NCBI GenBank assembly: GCA_034666705.1 | Contig: JAXDLH010000456.1 | Span: 1-7,833 of the forward strand | DNA: 7,833 nucleotides | DNA from: JAXDLH01 sp034666705 | GTDB taxonomy: Bacteria; Chloroflexota; UBA6077; SHYK01 | Reading direction: 5' to 3' | In this document: positions 1 through 6,189 of the stretch, piece by piece | Numbering within the stretch: the stretch's first letter is position 1 | How the letters are laid out: each line of letters opens with the position of its first letter | Made by a program: the position numbers and the translations under genes | The notes under the pieces: model-generated | Databases searched by the model: none | Told to the model about the DNA's origin: nothing | Seen by the model: only the letters and a program-made list of their open reading frames with translations

Positions 1-54
1 TGCGTGGCGATCAACGACTTCTCAATATGCGGGGGCGGCGGGCTCAATAATCCC

Positions 55-768
55 TCAACGCTCGTCCTGCTCACCGGTCAGAAGCCGGTAGCCAACGCCG
101 GGCTCGGTCATGAGATAGCTCGGGTTCTGGGGATCCTGCTCGATCTTCTTGCGCAGCCGCGCCACATACACGTGCAGGTAGTGCGCCTCCTCACCGTAAT
201 TCGGGCCCCATACCTGCTGGAGCAGCATGCGATCGGTGAGGACTTTGTCCGGATGACTCAGAAAGACCTTGAGCAGATCGTACTCAGTCGGCGTCAGATG
301 CACCTCGGCGCCGCCGACGGTCACCCGCCGGTGCTCGAGATCGACGGCGAGACCGCCCGTACGAAAGATGGCGGCAGCCCCCTGCGCCGGCCGCGCCACG
401 TGCCGCAGGGCGACGCGCAACCGCGCCATCAGCTCACCCACGCCGAACGGCTTGGTGAGGTAATCGTCGGCGCCCAGGTCTAGGGCGGTTACTTTCTCGG
501 CTTCCGCGTCGCGGACCGAGAGGACGACGATCGGCGTGCTGGCCTCAGCGCGGATCGCGCGAATCACGTCGAAGCCGAGCACGTCCGGCAGCTCGAGGTC
601 GAGCAGGATGAGGTCGGGGCGCGCACGAGCGTACGCTTCGAGCGCGGCCCCCCCGGTGGCAGCGGTCTCGACGTCAAATCCGTGACCACGCAAGTTGGCC
701 TGCACGGTACGCAAAATGCCGGGGTCGTCGTCGACGACGAGGATGCGGACACCCGCGGCACGGGTCAC
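55..768 (-). CDS. KdpE-like OmpR/PhoB-family response regulator
   Basis: This is a 237-residue two-domain transcription regulator. The receiver domain (about residues 6-122) has the acidic pair D14/D15, phospho-acceptor D57 in the LILLDLELP strand, S84 in the Thr/Ser switch position and K106 in the TKPF motif, so all catalytic residues are present. A winged-helix DNA-binding domain (about 135-232) follows, with LTPTEYDLL, QVWGPNYG and the terminal TEPGVGYRL wing motif typical of KdpE. The start is GTG at 768-766. It overlaps the TGA of the upstream kinase gene in a GTGA junction and has a GTGAGG ribosome binding site 4 nt upstream. The neighbouring kinase is its obvious partner: it should phosphorylate D57 and so drive DNA binding. 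In classical systems KdpE activates the kdpFABC potassium pump, but no pump gene is visible, so the regulon is unknown and a kdpE symbol is withheld. Confidence 0.95.
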   Translation of the reverse strand: MTRAAGVRILVVDDDPGILRTVQANLRGHGFDVETAATGGAALEAYARARPDLILLDLELPDVLGFDVIRAIRAEASTPIVVLSVRDAEAEKVTALDLGADDYLTKPFGVGELMARLRVALRHVARPAQGAAAIFRTGGLAVDLEHRRVTVGGAEVHLTPTEYDLLKVFLSHPDKVLTDRMLLQQVWGPNYGEEAHYLHVYVARLRKKIEQDPQNPSYLMTEPGVGYRLLTGEQDER

Positions 769-2396
769 GCCGCCTCACCGGCCGTGGCGCGCATCGACTC
801 GGGCAGCGTTGACCCGCGGATCTCCAGCGGCAGCGTGAAGGTAAAGCAGGCCCCACCATCGGGACGGTTTTCGGCCCGGATGCGCCCACCATGCGCCTCC
901 ACCAGCCCCCGCGCCACGGCGAGGCCGAGGCCAACGCTCCGCCGATCGCGCGACCCCTCGAGCGAGCGAAACGGCAGGAAAATCGCCTCGAGCTGGCCGG
1001 GCGGCACCCCCGGCCCGCGATCCGCGACGCGCACCTGCATCGCTTCACCTGCGACAGCGGCGTGGATCTCAACGTCGGTGCCGACCGGGGCGTGTTTCGC
1101 GGCATTCTCTAGAATGTTGCTCAGCACCTGGTCGATCTCCACGTAGTCGAGCCGAACCGGCGGCAGATCGTCCGGCACGATCACCCGAACGCGGTGCCGC
1201 GCGGTCATTGGCGCGAGCCGACCGACCACGTCGTCGATCAAGGCGCCGAGATCGTACCAGCTCGTCTCCGGCCGGAGGCTGCCCGCCTCGATCCGCGAGA
1301 GGTCCAGCAGATTGCCGACGATCCGATTCAGCCGCCGCGCCTCCTCCTCGATCGCCGCGGCGAACTCCTGCCGTTCGGCTTCGCTCCATGCCACGTCGGT
1401 CTGCCGCAGGCTGCCCGCCGCGGCGATGATGGAGGCGAGCGGCGTGCGCAGGTCGTGGGAGACGGCGCCCAGCAGGGCCCGGCGCGCCGTATCCGTACGC
1501 CGCAGCACCTCCGCGTTGGTCGCCTCCCGACGCAGGCGCGCCCGCTCTGCAGCGAGGTCGAGCTGCGACGCAATGGCGACGAGCAACCGCGTGTCCACCT
1601 CGCCGAACGACCGCGCCGCGGCGCGCACGAGGTAGAGCGCGCCGGCACGATGGTCGCGGTCGCCGATGCGAACCATGTGCAGCCGATCACGATGGAAGAG
1701 CACCGCGCGGTCGAGCCCCCGCGGCGGGACCACGCGCACCCAGCGCCGTCGAGCATCGAGGTGACCGCGGCCGCTCCCCGAGTCGAGCGCAAGCAGGCCG
1801 GCATTGATCGCCGACTGTGCTTGAAGGGCAGTCAGTGCGGCCGCGTCTCCAGCCTCAGAGCGCGTGAGCTCGCCGTCCACGGTCAACTCGACAGCCACCG
1901 CCTCCAGCGGCAACTCCCGGTGCAGCCAACGCACCACTGCCTGCAACGCAGCCGCGAGATCTGGCTCATTGATGAGCTGCACCACCTCGTACAACAGCGT
2001 GGCCTCGCGCTTGCGCTCCTCGGCCTCCCGGGCTCGGCGCCGCTGGTCAGCAGCAAGCTGCCCGGTTACGCCGGCGGTGAGCAGAAAGAGAATAAGGGCG
2101 ATCCACTCCTCTGGGTCGGCGACGGCAAGGGTGTGGAGCGGCTCGACGAAGAACCAGTCGAACGTGATAAAGGCGGCGATCGAGGCCATGATGGCGGGGC
2201 CGCGGCCGAATGCGACCGCGGTGACGAGCACGGCGATGAGATAGAGCATCGAGATATGGCCGCTGGGGACGCGGCCGAGCGCCGCACTGACGACCAGACT
2301 GATCGCCGCGACGGCGCCGATTGCCGCACCGTAGCCGATCCACCCCTGCTGAAAACCAGTCAGGCTCCAGCGCCACGTTGGACCAGTTGCACGCAT
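765..2396 (-). CDS. KdpD-like membrane sensor histidine kinase lacking the N-terminal KdpD/Usp region
   Basis: This 543-residue kinase begins with a hydrophobic block (about residues 20-115) that can form four membrane helices and matches the DUF4118 module of KdpD, including the FDWFFVEPLHTLAVADPEEW segment. A basic, charged helix (115-132) leads to a GAF-like region (about 135-285). The HisKA domain follows, with phospho-acceptor H314 in SHDLRTPLASI, and then a HATPase_c domain with N-box N431 (ENAAKH), G1 D459 (DRGPGV) and G2 (VGLGLAV, about 488-494). E. coli-type KdpD is near 900 residues because of an N-terminal KdpD/Usp half with a nucleotide-binding motif. That half is absent here, and the upstream gene ends directly at this ATG, so the short form is genuine. 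No Shine-Dalgarno is visible before the ATG. The TAG|ATG junction suggests translation by re-initiation. It should phosphorylate the KdpE-like regulator encoded next; the signal sensed is unknown. Confidence 0.93.
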   Translation of the reverse strand: MRATGPTWRWSLTGFQQGWIGYGAAIGAVAAISLVVSAALGRVPSGHISMLYLIAVLVTAVAFGRGPAIMASIAAFITFDWFFVEPLHTLAVADPEEWIALILFLLTAGVTGQLAADQRRRAREAEERKREATLLYEVVQLINEPDLAAALQAVVRWLHRELPLEAVAVELTVDGELTRSEAGDAAALTALQAQSAINAGLLALDSGSGRGHLDARRRWVRVVPPRGLDRAVLFHRDRLHMVRIGDRDHRAGALYLVRAAARSFGEVDTRLLVAIASQLDLAAERARLRREATNAEVLRRTDTARRALLGAVSHDLRTPLASIIAAAGSLRQTDVAWSEAERQEFAAAIEEEARRLNRIVGNLLDLSRIEAGSLRPETSWYDLGALIDDVVGRLAPMTARHRVRVIVPDDLPPVRLDYVEIDQVLSNILENAAKHAPVGTDVEIHAAVAGEAMQVRVADRGPGVPPGQLEAIFLPFRSLEGSRDRRSVGLGLAVARGLVEAHGGRIRAENRPDGGACFTFTLPLEIRGSTLPESMRATAGEAA

Positions 2397-2789
2397 CTAC
2401 GTCACGCGGGGGACGTAGCGCCCGACGAGCTCGACAAGGTCGGCTAAGTCGATTGGCTTGGCGATGTACTCATCCGCCCCGATCTCCGCAGCGCGGATCG
2501 CCGCGTTCCAGGCCGCGGTAAACACCACGACCGGCGCGCGTGGACCTTGCCGCAGGCGGTACGCCTTGGCGAATCCCCAGCCGTCCATGATGGGCATGAC
2601 CATGTCGAGCAGGATCAGCTTCGGCGGCAACGCGCCGTCGAGCACGTCGAGCGCCTCCTGCCCGTTCGTGGCAGTACACACACGGTAGCCCTCGAGCCTG
2701 AGGGCGAGACTGATCGACTCGCGGATCCCCTCGTCGTCGTCGACCACGAGGATCTCCAGCTCAGGAACTTCTACGCTCGTCACGCTCAT
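2397..2789 (-). CDS. Receiver-only response regulator (CheY/Spo0F-like)
   Basis: This 130-residue protein is a single receiver domain with no output domain. It has the acidic pocket D17/D18 after the ILVVDDD strand, phospho-acceptor D62 in LILLDMVMP, T91 in VVVFTAAW and K111 in IAKPID, so it should be phosphorylated normally. Lying between two histidine kinase genes, it could accept phosphate from the PAS kinase encoded upstream, act as a phosphate sink, or modulate the KdpD-like kinase encoded downstream by protein contact. These roles are inferred. The start is ambiguous: GAGGG directly abuts the ATG at 2789-2787, while the in-frame GTG two codons later (2783-2781) has it at a better 6-nt spacing. 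A protein two residues shorter is therefore plausible. Its TAG stop is immediately followed by the ATG of the next kinase gene. Confidence 0.93.
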   Translation of the reverse strand: MSVTSVEVPELEILVVDDDEGIRESISLALRLEGYRVCTATNGQEALDVLDGALPPKLILLDMVMPIMDGWGFAKAYRLRQGPRAPVVVFTAAWNAAIRAAEIGADEYIAKPIDLADLVELVGRYVPRVT

Positions 2790-2808
2790 CCCTCAGGAAA
2801 CCTGCTCG

Positions 2809-3990
2809 TCAGTGGGCGGGCAGCGTCACGATAAATCGACTGCCACCGGCGGCAGGATATTCGGCCCGGAGGGTGCCACCGTGCAGCTCGACAATCTCGT
2901 GGCTAATGTACAGCCCGAGCCCCATACCAGCATAGTAGTCCGACGTGGAGACCTGGTAGAAACGCTCGAAGATGTGCTCGCGGTGCTCCGGCGCCACGCC
3001 GATGCCCTGGTCGACGACGGCAACCTCGACTTCACCCGCCGGCAACGGGTTGATCTCAACACGGACGTCGCCCCCAACCGGGCTGTATTTGATCGCGTTG
3101 TTCACGAGGTTCGTGACCACCTGCTCGATCCGCAGGGCATCGACGGGCCATGGGACCGAGGGTGGAGCGGAGACGGAGAGCACGTGATGGGTGGTCGTGG
3201 GGCGGGCGCGGTCCACCACGCCGCGCACGATCTCCACCAGATCTGCCTCTTGCCGATTGATGGAGAGCCGACCGTTTTCGAAGCGCGCGATATCCAGGAG
3301 CTGATCGACCAACGACGCGAGCTTCGCCGAATGCTGGTCGATCCCACGCAGGGTGCGAGCGACGAGATCGGCGTCGACCTCGCCCGTGCGCTCGAGCTGG
3401 CGCGTGGCGAGCTGCGCGAACATGCGCAGGCTGGTAATCGGCGTCTTGAGCTCGTGGGCCGCGGCGGAGAGAAACTCCTCACGGACCTTCAGGGCTGCCT
3501 CGGCGGCAGCGCGCCCCGCCTGCTCCTGGGCAAGCTGCAGCCGCTCCACCTCGGCCCGGCGTCGCTCGGTGAGGTCGCGCGTGACCTTGGCAAAGCCAAC
3601 GTGCTGCCCCTCCGAATCGAATAAGGCGGTAATAATCACGTTTGCCCAGAACATCGTGCCGTCCTTGCGTACGCGCCAGCCCTCGTCTTCGAAGCGTCCT
3701 TCCGCGAGAGCAACCTCGAGCTCCATGGCAGGCTTGCCGGCCTCGAGGTCTTCCGGCGGGTAGAACTGGGAGAAATGCCGCCCGATGATGTCCGCGGCCG
3801 TATAGCCCTTGATGCGCTGAGCGCCTTCGTTCCAACTGCTGACGCGGCCATCGGGATCGAGCATGAAGATCGCGTAATCGCGCACACTCGACACGAGGAG
3901 CCGAAAGCGCTCCTCGCTCAGCCGCAGCTCCTCGGCTGCGACTGTCGGGTACGGATCTTCCGCGAGGCGCGATCGATCGGACTGGGCCAT
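2809..3990 (-). CDS. Cytosolic PAS-domain sensor histidine kinase
   Basis: This 393-residue kinase has no hydrophobic segment, so it is predicted to be cytosolic. A PAS domain spans about residues 24-143 (SEERFRLLVSSVRDYAIFML, then the WRVRKDG and FWANVIITAL strands and the PAC-like GFAKVTRDLTERR end). A coiled-coil-like linker rich in Ala/Glu/Gln (about 143-170) joins it to a HisKA domain with phospho-acceptor H179 in AAHELKTPITSLR. The HATPase_c domain has N298 (VNNAIKYSP), D327 (DQGIGV), the FERFYQ box and the GMGLGLYI glycine box. Every catalytic motif is intact. This is the first gene of the leftward four-gene operon; its stop lies 19 nt before the receiver-only gene, its likely phosphate acceptor. 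PAS domains of this type often sense redox state, oxygen or small ligands, but no cofactor-binding residue can be assigned from sequence alone. No clear ribosome binding site precedes the ATG. Confidence 0.94.
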   Translation of the reverse strand: MAQSDRSRLAEDPYPTVAAEELRLSEERFRLLVSSVRDYAIFMLDPDGRVSSWNEGAQRIKGYTAADIIGRHFSQFYPPEDLEAGKPAMELEVALAEGRFEDEGWRVRKDGTMFWANVIITALFDSEGQHVGFAKVTRDLTERRRAEVERLQLAQEQAGRAAAEAALKVREEFLSAAAHELKTPITSLRMFAQLATRQLERTGEVDADLVARTLRGIDQHSAKLASLVDQLLDIARFENGRLSINRQEADLVEIVRGVVDRARPTTTHHVLSVSAPPSVPWPVDALRIEQVVTNLVNNAIKYSPVGGDVRVEINPLPAGEVEVAVVDQGIGVAPEHREHIFERFYQVSTSDYYAGMGLGLYISHEIVELHGGTLRAEYPAAGGSRFIVTLPAH

Positions 3991-4012
3991 CCCATATCCA
4001 TTGCGGGCAGGC

Positions 4013-4033
4013 GGCGTGGCCCCGGTCCACGCC
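4013..4033. repeat. GC-rich inverted repeat (hairpin) in the divergent intergenic region
   Basis: GGCGTGG (4013-4019) and CCACGCC (4027-4033) form a perfect 7-bp stem around a 7-nt loop. It lies 22 nt upstream of the PAS kinase ATG, so it would sit in that gene's 5' leader if transcription starts further right. It could be a protein-binding dyad or an RNA hairpin affecting translation. There is no T-run, so it is not a normal terminator. Confidence 0.4.
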
Positions 4034-4053
4034 AGCCAAGTCTTTACATCTTA

Positions 4054-4064
4054 CAGGTAACCTG
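4054..4064. promoter_or_regulatory. 11-bp palindrome CAGGTAACCTG, possible operator
   Basis: CAGGT-A-ACCTG is a perfect two-fold symmetric site around one central base. It lies between the divergent PAS kinase gene and the cyclase/TIR operon, close to AT-rich sequence (4041-4055) that is the most promoter-like stretch of the region. Position and symmetry suggest a binding site for a dimeric regulator. The length is short enough that chance cannot be excluded. Confidence 0.3.
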
Positions 4065-4132
4065 CGAGTCGCCGGAATACCGGCATGGCGAGACCGGGGA
4101 ATTCGTGGAGCACGCGACTGCCCCGCCTGGGC

Positions 4133-4138
4133 TATCAT
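4133..4138 (+). promoter_or_regulatory. -10 box (TATCAT) for a probably leaderless cyclase mRNA
   Basis: TATCAT matches the -10 consensus TATAAT at five of six bases and stands out in GC-rich surroundings. It ends 6 nt before the GTG at 4145, so transcription would start at or beside that G, giving a leaderless transcript. The absence of any Shine-Dalgarno before this GTG agrees. No good -35 hexamer is seen at the usual distance. Confidence 0.45.
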
Positions 4139-4144
4139 GCAGCC

Positions 4145-6166
4145 GTGAATGATGACCCGCATCGACCAGCTATTGCCGACGTGGGGGTCACCTCTGGTGC
4201 TTCCCCGAACGACGCAAGCTCCGCCCTGCCCGACGACGTCGAGGGGCCCGGCGAAGCTCTGAACCTCCCTGGCTTGCTCGCCGCCTGGCGTGGCCGCGAG
4301 CCCGCGCAGTGGTCCACCTCTCCCACGCCGTACAGCGCGCTCGCCGGGCACCTGCGGGCGGTGGGCGAACCCCTGCTGGCGTACGACGTGATCCAGGAGG
4401 GGCTCGAGGCCTGGCCGGCCGATCTGCGGCTGCGGCAGCTCCTCGCCTTGACGCTCGCGGACAGCGGCGCCGCCGAGACGGCGAATGCCGCGCTCACCCA
4501 GCTCGTGGCTGAAGGCCACGACGACGAAGAAACCCTGGGCATGCTGGCACGGACCCATAAGGACCTCTGGCTCCGGGCATGCGACACCGCCGAGCGGCAG
4601 GAGCAGCTTCGCCTGGCTCAGCAATCCTACGAGCGTGCCTACCGGCAGACGGGGGGCTATTGGACGGGGATCAACGCCGCCACCCTGGCCGCGCTGCAGG
4701 AGAGTCCATCGGCGGACCCGATCGCCGAAGAGGTGTACGCGCGCTGCGTGGCGGAGCTGCGTGAAGCGGAGCGGACCGGTGGCAATCGGTACTGGCCGCT
4801 GGCGACGCTCGGGGAAGCCAGCCTCGTATTAAAACGGTGGGCAGAGGCGGCAGACTGGTACGGGCAAGCGGCAGAAGCGGGGCAGGGCCGGAGCCGCGAG
4901 CTGAGCTCCAGCCGCCGCAACGCCCGCTTGCTCCTTGCCATGCCGGGGGTCGCCGACGACGTGAAGGAGCGCATCGAAGGGTGTTTCCGACTGCCGCCCG
5001 TCGTCATGTTCTCCGGCCACATGGTCGATCGGCCCGGGCGCACAGAGCCCCGCTTCCCACCGACGCTCGAGCCAGCGCTGGCTGCGGCGATTCGGCAGCG
5101 GGTCGGCCAACTCGGCGTCCCCATCGCCTTTGCCTCCGCGGCATGTGGGGCGGACATCCTTTTCCTCGAAGCGGTTCTCGATCTCGGCGGCGAGATCAAC
5201 GTCATCCTGCCGTACGACCGGGAGCAATTCGAAGCCGATAGCGTTGATCTCGACGGGTCCGGTGCCTGGATACCCCGATTCCAGGCTATCCTCGAGCGGG
5301 CAACCCAGGTGCTCGTCGCATCCGAACGATGCCGCACGTCCAGCCCGGAGGTGTACGAATACAGCGACCTCCTGCTCCGGGGCCTTGCCGCCACGCGCGC
5401 GGGCCAGTTGGATACGGAGCTCCGAGGGATGGCCGCCTGGGATGGACAGCCCGGCGACGCCCCCGGCGGCACCGCGACGATGGTGGCGGCGTGGACGCGC
5501 AGCGGCACCCCGATGGAGATCATCGACGTGCGGGAGCTGCGGGCGAGCCACGACGCCGAGGACCGATCGCTACGGCCCCAACCGAGCGCGCCGTCTGCCA
5601 CGCACCACGGCCAGGGCGGTGCGCAGTTCAGCGGCATCAAAGCGATGCTGTTCGCCGACGCCGTGGGCTTCAGCCGCCTCTGGGAGGAGCAGTTGCCGGC
5701 GTTCACCGGGCGCTTCCTCGGCTCCGTGGCGGAGCTCCGCACGCAGGCACGTGAAGCCCCAGTCGCGCAAAACACCTGGGGAGATGGCCTCTTTTTTGTG
5801 TTCGACAATCCGTCCGGGGCCGGCGACTTTGCGCTCGATCTATGCGAATCGATCAATGCGAGCGACTGGGGGGCGATGGGCCTGCCCCCGGACCTCAATC
5901 TGCGGATCGCCCTCCACGCCGGCCCGGTCTACGAGTACACCGACCCCGTGACCGGCTTACCCAACTTCGCCGGCACCCACGTAAGCCGCGCCGCGCGCAT
6001 TGAGCCGATCACGCCACCCGGGCAGGTGTATGCCAGCGAGGCATTCGCCGCGCTCTGCGCGACCCAGGGCGCCAACGAGCTGATCTGCGACTATGTCGGC
6101 CAGACGCCCCTCGCCAAGGGTTACGGGACGTTTCGGACGTATCATGTGCGCCGGCGACCCTGCTAG
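4145..6166 (+). CDS. TPR-S/SLOG-like/class III nucleotidyl cyclase multidomain protein
   Basis: This protein has 673 residues from the GTG at 4145, and no membrane segment or signal peptide. Residues ~40-265 are a helical, TPR-like region resembling the TRAFs-binding (TPR-S) domain of ASK-type proteins. Residues ~285-435 look like a SLOG-type Rossmannoid nucleotide-binding domain (MFSGHMVD, then ASAACGADILFLEA, NVILPYDREQFEADSV and the RFQAILERATQVLVAS helix-strand). After a low-complexity linker, residues ~495-670 form a class III cyclase domain: metal-binding D505 (FADAVGFS) and D547 (WGDG), LRIALHAGPVY, and RAARIE with catalytic R618. The two positions that choose the base (normally Lys and Asp) appear to be N543 and N607, and the usual catalytic Asn is S614, so the product need not be cAMP. 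The TIR-membrane gene follows after 23 nt, suggesting a signal producer/sensor paired with an effector. An in-frame ATG at 4085 would add 20 residues. It has no ribosome binding site, and the TATCAT box favours the GTG. Confidence 0.88.
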   Translation: MNDDPHRPAIADVGVTSGASPNDASSALPDDVEGPGEALNLPGLLAAWRGREPAQWSTSPTPYSALAGHLRAVGEPLLAYDVIQEGLEAWPADLRLRQLLALTLADSGAAETANAALTQLVAEGHDDEETLGMLARTHKDLWLRACDTAERQEQLRLAQQSYERAYRQTGGYWTGINAATLAALQESPSADPIAEEVYARCVAELREAERTGGNRYWPLATLGEASLVLKRWAEAADWYGQAAEAGQGRSRELSSSRRNARLLLAMPGVADDVKERIEGCFRLPPVVMFSGHMVDRPGRTEPRFPPTLEPALAAAIRQRVGQLGVPIAFASAACGADILFLEAVLDLGGEINVILPYDREQFEADSVDLDGSGAWIPRFQAILERATQVLVASERCRTSSPEVYEYSDLLLRGLAATRAGQLDTELRGMAAWDGQPGDAPGGTATMVAAWTRSGTPMEIIDVRELRASHDAEDRSLRPQPSAPSATHHGQGGAQFSGIKAMLFADAVGFSRLWEEQLPAFTGRFLGSVAELRTQAREAPVAQNTWGDGLFFVFDNPSGAGDFALDLCESINASDWGAMGLPPDLNLRIALHAGPVYEYTDPVTGLPNFAGTHVSRAARIEPITPPGQVYASEAFAALCATQGANELICDYVGQTPLAKGYGTFRTYHVRRRPC

Positions 6167-6174
6167 ACGCACTC

Positions 6175-6180
6175 GGAGGG
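6175..6180 (+). promoter_or_regulatory. Ribosome binding site of the TIR-membrane gene
   Basis: GGAGGG lies 9 nt before the ATG at 6190, inside the 23-nt gap after the cyclase stop. It fixes the start of the TIR gene. It also contrasts with the cyclase gene, which has no such site, so the second protein may be translated more efficiently. Confidence 0.8.
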
Positions 6181-6189
6181 AAGCACCGC

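Noticed and set aside
55..2396. Classical kdpDE potassium-regulation pair
   Set aside because: The kinase lacks the N-terminal KdpD/Usp half and no kdpFABC gene is visible, so only family-level names are given.
1194..2447. Long plus-strand open frame of 417 codons opposite the KdpD-like kinase gene
   Set aside because: The minus-strand frame has complete kinase motifs and operon junctions. The plus-strand product is rich in Arg/His with no recognisable domain, a typical antisense shadow in GC-rich DNA.
3479..4624. Minus-strand open frame of 381 codons crossing the divergent intergenic region
   Set aside because: It overlaps the PAS kinase in another frame and the cyclase gene in antisense, and its translation shows no domain.
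4657..5898. Minus-strand open frame of 413 codons opposite the cyclase gene
   Set aside because: Its Ser/Arg-rich composition is typical of an antisense shadow. The plus strand carries clear SLOG-like and cyclase motifs.
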